NCBI GenBank assembly: GCA_000969725.1 | Contig: JXSR01S073278.1 | Length of the DNA stretch: 27,414 nt | Strand: one strand, 5' to 3' | From: Ophiothrix spiculata | Taxonomy: Eukaryota; Echinodermata; Ophiuroidea; Amphilepidida; Ophiotrichidae | Part shown: positions 1 through 9,273 of the stretch, piece by piece | How the letters are laid out: the number at the start of each line of letters is the position of its first letter | Numbering within the stretch: position 1 is the first letter of the stretch | Notes under the pieces: generated by a model | Seen by the model: only the letters and a program-made list of their open reading frames with translations | Databases searched by the model: none | What the model was told of the DNA's origin: nothing | Program-made: the position numbers and the translations under genes

Positions 1-15
1 GGGGGGGGGGGGGGG
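1..15. repeat. Poly-G run at window start
   Basis: Fifteen consecutive G open the window. It may be a mononucleotide tract at the end of a dispersed repeat or an assembly edge. Nothing functional is inferred. Confidence 0.6.
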
Positions 16-432
16 TACTCATATACATGCTAAAAAGGTCCCAAAAAGATGAAAATTTTCTGGGCTCGCATTAGCCTATTTTTGGAATAAAATCCCTAAA
101 CGTGGGTGCACTTTTTCTCAAAAATTATAACCCTTAAAGATGGGTTAGGGTTCCACGGTCCGTGCGGCACAACCCCGTTCAGACCAAAGTGGAGTGAATA
201 TCAGGCCAGACTCGATATATCCTGAGGTACAATAACTTTGCTCCATGAGCGACACAAGATGGCGGTAAATTCGGATTCCCCTATAAAATGTCCTTGGTTA
301 TAACCCACATTTACATATACTACATCTGATGCTCAATTAATGTAAGAATTTGTCACTTTTTATATTGATTGATTTAAAAGAAACACAATATTTTCATGAT
401 ATCTAACTCCAGATCAATTTTCTTCTGTGCAG
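16..432. other. No gene recognised; sequence upstream of locus A exon 1
   Basis: This stretch has no convincing open frame and no clear inverted ends. It finishes in a pyrimidine-rich tract and the acceptor (ttcttctgtgcag) of the first recognised exon. It is therefore either intron, if an upstream exon lies outside the window, or promoter-proximal/5' untranslated sequence. No TATA box or initiator could be assigned. Confidence 0.35.
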
Positions 433-620
433 GGCATATTCACAGGTTATAATCTCCAACTCAACATGACACTAACAAGGATTAAGACAGAACCCCAAGA
501 TGTAGGACAAGACGTGGAGCTTCCATTTCAGATCTGTGAGGAGATTGGTAGATGGGAGAGTGTCAAGAATGCTCATGATCTACAAGATGACATGGAAGTT
601 GCAAAGATGCTGCTCAATTG
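433..620 (+). CDS. Locus A exon 1: N-terminal exon of a probable nuclear protein (IKTEP motif)
   Basis: The exon is bounded by an acceptor ending ctgtgcag and a donor TTG|gtatgt. The first Met is at 466 (context caacATGa). The frame is open back to the acceptor, so coding could begin in an earlier exon outside the window. From 466 it encodes 51 residues plus two bases (phase 2 donor). It starts MTLTRIKTEPQDV; IKTEP fits the psi-K-x-E sumoylation consensus, common in animal transcription factors, especially zinc-finger proteins. The remainder is acidic with a helical look (WESVKNAHDLQDDMEVAKML). The phase matches the acceptor at 1610/1611, where TG joins C to make a Cys codon. A nuclear, DNA- or chromatin-associated role is inferred only from composition and the motif; no catalytic domain is visible. 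Confidence 0.6.
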
Positions 621-884
621 GTATGTTAGGTACCATTTCAATATCAAACTTCCAGTTGACTGTATGTTAGGGACCATTTCAAAATTAAACTTCCAGTTGA
701 TATCCATAGTTTGTGTCTTAGCCAGAGGCTGTCCAGTGGAGTGTCCATCCATCACATGGATGGGCAGATCTAGACTATTTTTATTAGCTGCCGGATCTGG
801 TGGATTTAAGAATCACATAATGGGAAAAAATGGTTAAAAACACTAGTAATAATCATAATAACTTTTACGCTACATGGTTTTAGT

Positions 885-1115
885 CCAGATTACATCAAGG
901 ACTGTATCCAAATAAGATCTCGGCCTGCTGCTATGATGACTAGATCCTCATCAACTGTTCTTCTTGAGACTCCATCTTCAAAAAAGAATGCTGGTGATAG
1001 AGCCTTCTCTATTGCATCTCCTTATAAATGGAACAGTCTTCCTAATTCCATCTGTGTTGCCAAGGACTTAGACACATTCAAATCAAATGCCAAAACTCAT
1101 ATCTATCCACAGTGA
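885..1115 (+). mobile_element. 3' end of a non-LTR retrotransposon (CR1/L2-like LINE), in intron 1
   Basis: The frame 885-1115 encodes a C-terminal reverse-transcriptase tail. It contains GDRAFSIASPYKWNSLPNSI followed by a FKSNAKTHIY-like end and a stop. The pattern GDRAFSxAxPxxWNSLP...FKxxLKT is the well-known terminal segment of CR1/L2-type LINEs. Only this tail is present: the catalytic YADD region and the endonuclease are missing, as expected for a 5'-truncated insertion. A pyrimidine-rich noncoding tail and short TTAAGTT-type repeats follow to about 1250. It lies in the sense orientation inside intron 1 of locus A and is not part of that gene. Confidence 0.75.
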
Positions 1116-1610
1116 CTTTGTTTTTCTAATTTTTCTTTGTTTGCTTTTTTCACCTTTTTTGTGTTTTTGTTCATGCTGCTTTTTATCTCTTTGAAAAAGC
1201 AGGGCAAATTTGGTTAAGTTAATTAAGTTACATGTAAGTTAAGTTTTAACTAGTTCAGTGTGACAGTTGAATCAAAGTGCAGTAATATATTCATGTACCA
1301 AAGTTTAGGTGAAAGCTGATTGTGTTAGAAGACAACATTCAAATTAGTATTGGATCGTTTTGATGATTTACACTTGACATCTTTGAAAACACAAAATCAT
1401 ATAGAAATTGACAGTTCGACGTTGCACATCCGAACGGGGCTTCCATCATTATGCGGGAGCTGGTTTTATATAATTTTTCAGAATGTCCGAGGGGCTACAG
1501 CCCTCAAAGTCACCTCCTGGACTTGTTGTATATTGTCCCTGCCTACGTAGGCTCATAGTTTTCCCCTTGATTGATTTTTTACTTTTTCTTGTTTTTTTGT
1601 TAAACACTAG

Positions 1611-1992
1611 CTATGACCTCGTAGGTGGAAGTTTTCTAGTATGGTCTGACAAAGCCAAAGTAGCACCTCCCCCGCTTGCAGAAACTCTACGTCTACAGTA
1701 TGTCTCAGAAGAAGGATGGCAAGTTCTACAAGAAATCAAAGCTCTTGGGGGATGGTCATCGACAGAGGAAACTACAGAAGAAGGAAATTCACCGAGTGAA
1801 CAATCAGAATTTAGACACATTATTGCCAAGGAAGAGGAGAGCGACCAGGAAGAGGAGGACAAACAGGTATTGCCGGGTAAACGCCCTCGTAGGAAGTCCA
1901 GGAAACAGCAAGCTGAAGATTATGTGTACCAACCAGAGTTTGAAGATGATGATGACAGTGACGATGCTGCTGACAATTTCATCCCAGAACAG
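1611..1992 (+). CDS. Locus A exon 2: acidic/basic module with KRPRRKSRK basic cluster
   Basis: The acceptor at 1609-1610 follows a strong pyrimidine tract (1561-1600). The single base C1611 completes the codon left by exon 1, so phases agree exactly. The second AG at 1623-1624 would give an early stop and is rejected. The exon encodes about 127 residues. First comes a hydrophobic/aromatic segment (GGSFLVWSDKAKVAPPPLAE, then YVSEEGWQVLQEIKALGGW). Next is a Ser/Glu-rich stretch, an acidic run, and a basic cluster GKRPRRKSRK (NLS-like, faintly AT-hook-like). It ends with a QPEFEDDDDSDD acidic tail and FIPEQ, at a phase-0 donor CAG|gtatgc. The second half is homologous to exon 3. No known enzymatic domain was recognised; a nuclear role is inferred. 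Confidence 0.65.
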
Positions 1993-2066
1993 GTATGCTA
2001 TATAGAAAGATTACAATGTGTTGCAAAAATCATTGTGAAAAATGCCTAAATAGGTATACTATAATA

Positions 2067-3025
2067 GGGGTGGGCTATAGAGGGTCATAGTTTCAGAACA
2101 TGCTCATCACACCTTAGTTTGATGAGTTGATGGCTACTGACCACAAATCTACAAAAATAAAAATACAAATAAAAATGATCGCAATTTGAACAAAAAATCC
2201 AGTCTTTTGTTATTTTCCATCTCACTTTTTGATATTTTAAAGGTTTCGTTTAAATTTGCACTTTTAATTTCTGAGAAACGGTCATTTTTTGGTCAAAATT
2301 GAGTGCGAGGGTGCTTTTCATTAATACTCGGTCGTTTTCAAACATTGGAGGTTTTTGAGCCCCTACAATGAAAGGAAATACTTATTTTGACACACACAGG
2401 AAAGCTCAAATGGTTTTCATACAGTACTCTTTTTTGTGTTTCTCAAATGCCGTTTCCAAGTCTAATTTAAATACTGTATAGGTCAATGAACTTTTTTACC
2501 ATGCATTTTGAATGTGACTGGTTTTTACACAAAAATTGACACCACGACCAAACTATTTGCAATAGACCGTTCATATTTCTTGGGTGGATCAAGGTAATGA
2601 TTATTTACAATTTTGAATGCTTTTTAAGAAGTGGCGAGTGACAACTTGTGAGTAGTGATGGAAAGCGCCCTCATGCAAAATTTTGATCAAAAATGTCTGT
2701 TTTGCAAAAACGAAAAGTCAAAATTTTACAAAACCTTCAACAATGGATTTCTGGACATTGCTTTCATAAACTTAAATTCCTTATTGCAAGAAAAAAAATT
2801 AAAAGTGCGATAAAATGATAAAAGCATTGGATTTTTAAGACTGCTGGCGGCCATCTTGGATTTTCAGAATTTTCGGCCAAAGCAGTCCGAAATTCACACA
2901 TTTTTCGATTTTTTTTTTCTTTCAGATTTGGTGTAGGTACCCATCAACTCATCAAATTAAGGTGTGATGAGCATGTTCTGAAACTATGACCTAAATCTGA
3001 CCCTCTAGGCTCTATAGCCCACTCC
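2067..3025. mobile_element. Non-autonomous DNA transposon with about 70-100 bp TIRs (TA target)
   Basis: The left end GGGGTGGGCTATAGAG and the right end CTCTATAGCCCACTCC are inverted repeats. They continue inward through GTTTCAGAACATGCTCATCA / TGATGAGCATGTTCTGAAAC to the ATGAGTTGATGG arms. TA flanks both sides (2065-2066 and 3026-3027), the target of Tc1/mariner-like elements. The 959-bp interior is AT-rich with no long open frame, so it is a non-autonomous derivative. It lies in intron 2 of locus A. Confidence 0.75.
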
Positions 3026-3245
3026 TAATTATAAATAATAGCATTGGCTTTAGATATTAAGTGCTTATTAACGGGAGCCAGACTACATGTAGGAATTAGG
3101 GAACTTAGAACCAGGGTCATTGTTTCGAAAAAAAGTTTCCAACATTTAGGTAAAGGTGAATGAAAAACAATAGTATCTGTTTTACCCTCCTATGCCCACA
3201 GCTGGGCTACCATGATTTTCATCTGTTTCTTATTTTAATTTCTAG

Positions 3246-3395
3246 GAGGATAATGAGGAGGAGGAAAGTAACTTGGAAGAGGAGGAAGAAAAGGTTTTAA
3301 TAGGAAAACGTTCTCATAGAAAATCGCAAGTTGAAGAATCACACCAACCAGAGTATGATGATGATGATGATGATGATGAGTTCATCCCAGGAAAG
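3246..3395 (+). CDS. Locus A exon 3: duplicated acidic/basic module with poly-Asp
   Basis: The acceptor tttctag|GAGG and donor GGAAAG|gtatgt delimit exactly 50 codons, phase 0 at both ends. The product starts with an acidic run (EDNEEEESNLEEEEE), then VLIGKRSHRKSQ, then HQPEYDDDDDDDEFIPGK. This matches the order of the end of exon 2: acidic run, VLPGKRPRRKS, QPEF plus Asp/Ser, FIPEQ. It is an exon-level duplication of that module. Seven GAT codons form a perfect trinucleotide run encoding the poly-Asp. The exon is symmetrical (0-0), so skipping it would keep the frame, which makes alternative inclusion easy. A phase-0 acceptor at 7581/7582 fits downstream. Confidence 0.65.
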
Positions 3396-3939
3396 GTATG
3401 TACCTATTAATAGCACTAGCCAACAAAGTAAAAATACAGTATGTCCATTCCAGCTCATTGCAAGCTACTTCCTTTTCCCTTTGAGAAATCCTGCAGTAAT
3501 GAGCAGACAATCAATATCTAAAGGCAGTATCTACGTACATCACACATGTTGAAATACAACTTTTTTGCATGAGATGGATTGATCTGAATTTTGCATATAT
3601 CTGCTATGCTTTATAAATACACATACTGCTTTTTTACTTTGTGGGGCAGACCTGCAGTGGATCATAATAATGGATCAGTGCCTCAAGACTAAATCTGCAT
3701 TTCTGGTCAAATTGACATTTGGTGTCAGATTTTTCCATGAATTGAAAACTAAAATAGCAGATTACAAATGATTGCAAAAATGCAAAAATTATTTCAATAA
3801 ATTTGTGTTAAATCTTTCACCTTCAAGTGGAATCCAGCAACAAATCTCAAAATGCAGATACTGCCTTGTTGCAATATATCCTTGATGTGACTTCATCCAT
3901 CTCAAAGGAGTACTGGAGGGACTTGCAACATTAGCAATA

Positions 3940-4385
3940 TGTGACCTGCCATATCGAAAGGTACCTTAAGGGTCCCAAAATCAAAATTAATATTTTGGTC
4001 TAATCTAAAAGCTGCAATTTTAAGCTTTAAAATGATAGCTTGCTTTTGGTTACTGGATGTCTGGTTGCAAAGTTACATCCAAATTTGTGAAACCATCGTG
4101 CTGGTTCGAAAAAAACTATAGTTCTGAGAAAATTGAGTTTAAAGTTTTTGTACCGAGTAAAACTTGAATGGTAGAGGATTTTTATCATGGTTTTTATCAC
4201 ATTTTCCTTATATTTTGGATGTTGGAACCTGATTATAATGATAGAATACACTTCAAAGGTGATGTTTCTGATGAAATTACAAATTCAACCTTAAACATGA
4301 TTTTTGACTATGCTCAGCTTCAATGGTCCGTAATACGTAATTTACCATGTCAACCTTAAGGTACCTTTTGATATGGTGGGTCACA
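3940..4385. mobile_element. MITE, 446 bp, TA target, TGTGACC ends
   Basis: The left arm TGTGACCTGCCATATCGAAA, then GGTACCTTAAGG, is inverted at the right arm (CCTTAAGGTACCTTTTGATA, then GGTGGGTCACA). TA flanks both ends (3938-3939 and 4386-4387), indicating a mariner-like mobiliser. There is no coding potential. It lies in intron 3 of locus A. Confidence 0.75.
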
Positions 4386-4402
4386 TATGTAAAAATTCCT
4401 GT

Positions 4403-4430
4403 CCTGTAAATAATTTTAATTATTTACAGG
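4403..4430. repeat. Perfect 12-bp inverted repeat (hairpin)
   Basis: CCTGTAAATAAT and its complement are separated by four bases. It sits just outside the right end of the 3940-4385 MITE. No function is assigned. Confidence 0.5.
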
Positions 4431-4773
4431 CAGCCATTTAAAAATGACTGAATCCACCATATGCGTTCATACCCTGACAGTGGGTTCCAAATAGAGATGT
4501 CATTTGGTTTAACTAGGAAAATTCTTCTAAAATTTCATCAAAATTAATTGATTTCCAGGAAAAAGTTATCGCTCAAAATATTGTTGGTAAACATTATTTA
4601 ATATCAGTTTTCAAGAGAATCTGTGAAAAGTTATTCCTTTTTTTTGTTAAAAGCACATGTTTCTGTTGGTTTTCCTAGTTTTAAACAAATCTTGCTTTTA
4701 AAAGCCAGTTCTTACATGACCTTAATCTGTCAAAAAGTAATGTTACAACTGCAGTATTCATCATATGTATTAA

Positions 4774-5315
4774 AGGGACTAGCCTAGATTCCACTTAGAA
4801 TTAAAAACTTTTGGAAATGCTTTAAGTAAAGCTTAAAAGTGTAGTAAAATCCAAAAACGTAAAAAATGTACAAAGAAATGGCTCAAATTGACAACGAATT
4901 GATTTGCAATATATCTATATGTAATGGTGGTGTGACTATCCAGTGTTTTCTAAATCCTAAATTTGTCCTCATTCTGAATTTACCAGATACAAGATCAAAT
5001 GAAGCTCTTGGAGATAAGTTAATACATATCAAAAGAGAAAAAATTTTATCAAAAATAATTTTGTTTACCCATCACAGGTGTAGAAACAAGATCTTTTTAA
5101 GATTTGATACTAGAAACACCTTTTCAACCATTTTTTGTCGCCGGCGACAAAAAGTACAGCTGGTAAATAATTGCATTTTATTCCTCTGTTACACAAATTC
5201 AGCAGAAAATTACTGGTAGGATATGTTAGTATAATCATGTACTATTGATACGTAACATGTGAAAAATATATAGTCAGAGTGAGAAAATCGGCGGACAGGA
5301 TCTAGACCAGTCCCT
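4774..5315. mobile_element. Non-autonomous element with TTAA target duplication (piggyBac- or Kolobok-like)
   Basis: The ends AGGGACTAGCCTAGATTCC and (inverted) AGGGACTGGTCTAGATCC define a 542-bp element. TTAA flanks it exactly on both sides (4770-4773 and 5316-5319). A TTAA duplication is the mark of piggyBac and Kolobok superfamilies. The interior has a 117-codon open frame (4866-5219) with no recognised domain and strongly biased toward AT codons, probably chance. A perfect 22-bp palindrome lies at 5132-5153. Confidence 0.65.
5132..5153. repeat. Perfect 22-bp palindrome
   Basis: TTTTTGTCGCC is followed directly by its exact complement, with a GC core in AT-rich surroundings. It lies inside the TTAA-flanked element and could be a structural or binding site of that element. 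Confidence 0.6.
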
Positions 5316-5739
5316 TTAATGTTTAAAATTTCATCATCTATCTTGTATAAAATTAACAATACTTTCACTCTATAACTAAAACAAAATATGTGTGTCAAAA
5401 TGGGGAAAAAAATTTTCATTTCGCTATCGTGACATTCGATAAATTGTTCGTCAATATTTGATGCTAGCAATAGTAACATTTCAAATCTCACGGCAGTAGG
5501 CCTACTACCAGTACTGCAAAATATTAAATCACGCTGCTTGTATATATTCGCCATGATGGGAGGTAACCAGGATCGGACCAGGAGATTGAGTATTTGTAAA
5601 GGTATGTGTAAAATTTACGCATAAATTGTTCCATCGATAATTTTATAAATAACTATAGAATTAAATGTTGAATCTGCTTTCGAAACTTTCTAGTTGTATG
5701 TGAATCCAGGGATATTGGTCTCTTGTGATCAAAGTGAAG
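5316..5739. other. Intron 3 sequence, no feature recognised
   Basis: This is AT-rich sequence between two MITEs. A minus-strand open frame at 5210-5554 has no recognisable domain and overlaps the TTAA element end, so it is not called. Confidence 0.4.
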
Positions 5740-5792
5740 TATAGATCGATATTGCTTGCGTGGCTTACTCACGTACCACCCAGGTTAGTATA

Positions 5793-6127
5793 CTCTATAA
5801 ACCTTGAAGTATGCCGCAGGCAGCAAAGTAACGCACATAAACCAATTAAATTACTCTGTATTTTTCATATCATAACCATGTACCAAACATTGCTGAATAT
5901 TCAAATAAACTACATTGTTCATGTGGTAGGAACATAAGTAGCCAAAAATATCACCCAAATCGTGAACGATTCATGTACAAAAAATACATCGTGAATTGGT
6001 CTTAATCAATTTTAATCAATCACTAATTACAAAACCACTAGATCACAATGTAGTAGATTACAAGGTATATGCTATGGGTCTCGTAACAGAGTCTGATTAC
6101 TTGCTGTATACTTCAAGGTTTATAGAG
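5793..6127 (+). mobile_element. MITE family 1, copy 1 (335 bp, TA target)
   Basis: The ends CTCTATAAACCTTGAAGTAT and their inverted match ATACTTCAAGGTTTATAGAG delimit the element. TA lies at 5791-5792 and 6128-6129. The interior matches the second copy at 26210-26571 when that copy is reversed (for example GCTGAATATTCAAAT, and CAGAGTCTGATTA near the right end). It is noncoding, with mariner-like target choice. Confidence 0.8.
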
Positions 6128-6170
6128 TATAGATCGATATTACTTGCATGACTTACTTATCACTTGCATA

Positions 6171-6658
6171 GTGGGCAGTCCACGCATTTTAATGGGTGGG
6201 AGTTTGAAATCTTGAAGAATTGTTAAAGGGTGGGGGGTTCACATTTTTCCACTAAAAAGAGTGGATTGATATAAAGGGTGGAAGCAAACTATAAAGGGTG
6301 GGGGTTCTTCAAACTCCCAATTTTTGCAACTAAAACGAAATGGAAAAAAATGGAATATCCTTTGACTGAAAATAAGTGAGGTGATACTTCAGGATTGCTT
6401 TCGGGTGTTACCATGACACCCAAACTGGGTGTAAGATAAATAGGAATACTTTCAGGTTAAAAATAAGTGAGGTGATATTTCAGTATGTTAAATGCTTTTG
6501 GGTGTCCGTGTATAACATTACCATATGACACCAAAAGTGGATGTAAGAAACATATAAATTGCTAAAAGGGTGGGGGTCTGGAATTTTAAGTATTAAGGGT
6601 GCCTTTATAAAAAGGTGGGGTAAAATAAAAAGGGTGGGGGTCAAACCCTACTGCCCAC
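6171..6658. mobile_element. Short-TIR element with iterated AAAGGGTGGGG motifs (488 bp)
   Basis: The ends GTGGGCAGT and ACTGCCCAC are inverted and flanked by TA (6169-6170 and 6659-6660). Inside, the motif AAAGGGTGGGGG recurs on the same strand near both ends. A unit AAATAAGTGAGGTGATA occurs twice, about 95 bp apart (near 6369 and 6464), each followed by a gap-rich copy of a GGGTGT...ATGACACC block. It is noncoding and lies in intron 3. Confidence 0.6.
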
Positions 6659-6660
6659 TA

Positions 6661-7581
6661 TGCTTGGGTTAGTAGTGATAGTTTGCAAATGTTGTGTGAT
6701 CGTTATAAAAATTGGACATTGAATTTTATATAACATAATATTTTGTTTAACAAGGAAGGTGCTAATGTTACCTTTCTTTGATGGAATCTATGCTAAGGTG
6801 ACAGTCAAAAAACTTTTGAATTGCTAGCATAACTTTATTTTGACAAAAATTGTGACATGTTTGTTGCGATTGTCACCTTTCTTTGGATTGAAATATTTCT
6901 TATTTGACAGTACTTTTCAAGGAAAAGGTTTCAAAACAATACCATGGTGGTATTTACATTGCTTGTTACATTTGTTTAGATGGAAATATTGAAGATGTGA
7001 CAGTATTTTTTGACAGACCAGGTACTAATGTTAGTTTTTGCATGACAAAGCTGTAGTAAGGGGTAAATTAAATGCAAATTCAATGTTATTTTCGTCTCAG
7101 GTTATGCGCTAATAATTTGTTTAAACAGCAATTCTGAGTGCTGCTAAAATTTTGCCTTTTTTTCATCATTGAAACCGAGCATTGAGTATAAAGCTTAGAA
7201 AAGGAAACAGAATATAACTTCTGTTCACAAACGTATAGGAAAGTGACTGTGTTCAGACATTTTCAAGTAACAATGTCTTAAATAAAGAAGTATGATTTGG
7301 GGTGGGGTAGAGGGCATAGGTCTACAGAAAGAACATCCCCTCCCAACTACTCTGTTGGTGGGTTCTGCATCATAATGCAGTTCTTTGGACTTAGGAAAGG
7401 GCATCTAGATCGATGGTGAAGGTGATTTTGTTTTAATATTTTTCCTCTTTCTTTTTTTATAGTGTTTCACATTTTAATTAGCCATGTAAGGCATCACATA
7501 ATGCCAGAAAACAGTTTGGAATTTTATGTTTCCAGCCATCAAAACATGGTGTTTAATTTATGTGACATTTTTTCATTTCAG
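6661..7581. other. End of intron 3; no element recognised
   Basis: This AT-rich sequence has loosely repeated CACCTTTCTTTG and GGTACTAATGTTA motifs, but no bounded element. It ends with the pyrimidine-rich acceptor of exon 4 (tttttcatttcag). Confidence 0.4.
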
Positions 7582-8013
7582 AACAAGAAACCTCGGCCCA
7601 AGAAGCAAATGGGGAACAAGCCCAAAAAACAGAAAGGGAAAAGCTTTCGCCAACTTCAAAAAGAGAAGGACCCTGAGAAGTATGCAGAATATCTAGCGAA
7701 ACAGCGTGCGAGGTCATTGAAGAGGAGCAAATTGTTAAAGCTAATTGCTGCAGATGAAGACGCACCCGAGGAAATGAAACAACTACTTGAAAAACACAGG
7801 CAAACTGGCAAAATTCGGCAACAGCTTTGGAGGAAAAAGCAGCGGGAAAAAGATGGAAAACCAATGCCAATGACTAAGAAATTAAAAGTAAAGTTGGGAA
7901 AAAAAGGCAATTCAACTAGTCCAAGTGAAAAAAATGAAAGTGAAGGAACAGCTATCAGGGAGTACTGGCGGGTTATGCAACAGAAACGCTGTGAAAAACT
8001 GAAAGCAGTTTAA
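7582..8013 (+). CDS. Locus A exon 4: lysine/arginine-rich KDPxKY domain exon
   Basis: The acceptor is ttttttcatttcag|AAC, phase 0. The frame is open for 143 codons to a TAA at 8011-8013. It starts with a basic segment (NKKPRPKKQMGNKPKKQKGK), then SFRQLQKEKDPEKYAEYLAK, RARSLKRSK, an acidic linker, and KIRQQLWRKKQREKDGK. The KDP-x-[KR]-Y-x(5)-K-x-R-x-R spacing matches the domain encoded by both exons of locus B. The C-terminal part (REYWRVMQQKRCEKLK) looks like a charged coiled coil. No donor with good context was found in this frame before the stop; AAA|gtaaag at 7887 is possible but weak. A different frame stays open from 7995 to a phase-0 donor GATGGG|gtaaac at 8186. So the TAA may come from a one-base loss in the A5 run near 7994-7998, an alternative terminus, or a real inactivation. 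Binding to DNA or RNA through the basic domain is inferred, not shown. Confidence 0.6.
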   Translation, partial: NKKPRPKKQMGNKPKKQKGKSFRQLQKEKDPEKYAEYLAKQRARSLKRSKLLKLIAADEDAPEEMKQLLEKHRQTGKIRQQLWRKKQREKDGKPMPMTKKLKVKLGKKGNSTSPSEKNESEGTAIREYWRVMQQKRCEKLKAV

Positions 8014-8186
8014 AGAAATGGATGTTAAAACAAAGAGACATGCCGAAGATAACCATTCTGAACCTGGAAAACCAAGCACAAGTGGTGTTGCAAGTTGACC
8101 AAGAATTCACTCCAAACAAACTTTGTATGTACAACTCTGCCATAGAGGCCAGGAAAAAAAGTGCCATTGAATCTGAAGCTGATGGG
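7995..8186 (+). CDS. Probable continuation of exon 4 in another frame, to a phase-0 donor
   Basis: Read from 7995, this is open for 64 codons and looks coding. It has a charged helical beginning (SSLKKWMLKQRD), then MPKITILNLENQAQVVLQVD, and ends EARKKSAIESEADG at GGG|gtaaac. That donor is phase 0, the same phase as every downstream junction in the locus. It directly follows the frame of 7582-8013, offset by one base, so I infer that the true exon 4 spans 7582-8186. A sequencing or assembly error, or a real frameshift, would explain the break. Confidence 0.4.
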
Positions 8187-8250
8187 GTAAACATCCCATA
8201 ATTTTTTTTATTTTTTTTTAAATTTTTATTGAGAAAGGCTTTTACGACGG

Positions 8251-8523
8251 GAATTCATAACAATTGGTAGATTTTAACTGGTTCGCCGTCCGACAAGTTT
8301 TGAACTGTCAAAATCTCAAAGAGGTGATCTGTTTTTTAAAACTGTTGGCAAGGGGCAGCCTTTAGTGAATGGCTCATGCGAGTCATCAGTGGGAAGTGAC
8401 GGCCAACAGGTCTTTATAATAATATTTGTCCTGAAGAAGTCAGAGCTACTCCTGAAGAAAGCTTGACAGTTCAAAACTTGTCCGACGGCGAACCCGTTAA
8501 AATCTGCCAATCCCATAAAATTC
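8251..8523. mobile_element. Short inverted-repeat element, arms about 55-60 bp (273 bp)
   Basis: The left arm (GAATTCATAA..., then GGTTCGCCGTCCGACAAGTT) is mirrored by the right arm (AACTTGTCCGACGGCGAACC, ending ATAAAATTC). The two arms differ at a few positions only. The loop is about 150 bp with no useful open frame. No clear target duplication is visible, so the superfamily is open. It starts only 65 bp after the proposed exon 4 donor. Confidence 0.6.
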
Positions 8524-9273
8524 TTGATATAATTTAGTTTTCAAAATAAAATTTAATGAACATTTTCAACTCCAGTCTTTTTACTGTCAGTTCTTTATTC
8601 ATGTTTAGGCACACAGACTTGAGAGACAATCATTTAAAGAAGCCTAGTCCAATTGGGTTAACTTTTTCTCATTACCCATGTGAAAATTTGGCTAAAACAT
8701 GTTTCTTTTTGATGAAATGAAAATGTGTTAAATTAGTGTTACCAAGCTACACAGTGAAGTTCAGGGAACTATGATTCATAAGAAACTGCTCATAAAATCA
8801 AAATGTTTGGACTAATTGAACTGAAATTTCAAAGAAAATTGTATTTAGCTGTGATCTGTCACATGGAAGTGAAAACTTAATTTTGAAAAATTTGACCGTG
8901 TGCCTTTGATGAGAGACTGTCTTTCAAAAGACAGATTTTTATTGTATATTGGCAATAGCTTACACTATGTGAAACAAAATTATCCAACAATAAAAGGACA
9001 TCCCACTTTTCCATGTTATTCAACTAATATTGTTTGGACTTTAGTATTTTAATGGGAAATGTGATTTGGAAGTTTTAGGTAAGGCCAGCCTGTACCTATG
9101 TGGCGTTCTTTAACTTGTAATATTTTTTGGCAAGACAGTCATGTTTAGTAAACATTGTTTAGCTTCTAAATCATATGTTATTTTACAAAAACTCATTAAC
9201 ACCACATTTGCAGGCTGGTGGTATTTGGTTCTTGAGATTTTGCTAATGAGCTCTTCATTTGCAGATTTGATGA
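8524..9273. other. Intron sequence, no element recognised
   Basis: No gene or bounded repeat is seen. A small perfect hairpin, CTGTCTTT / AAAGACAG with a 2-base loop, lies near 8917. Confidence 0.4.

Noticed and set aside
885-1115. LINE tail as a coding exon of locus A
   Set aside because: It has the signature C-terminus of a non-LTR retrotransposon, ends with its own stop and does not connect by splice sites.
1676-2005. Alternative plus-strand frame over exon 2
   Set aside because: It does not phase with exon 1 or exon 3, and its Lys/Arg-rich reading is a shadow of the acidic Glu/Asp codons.
3331-3552. Open frame reading poly-Met over the GAT run
   Set aside because: It is a frame shadow of exon 3 and runs past a strong donor into intron.
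4866-5219. 117-codon open frame as a gene
   Set aside because: It lies inside a TTAA-flanked non-autonomous element, spans a palindrome and has no recognisable domain or splice context.
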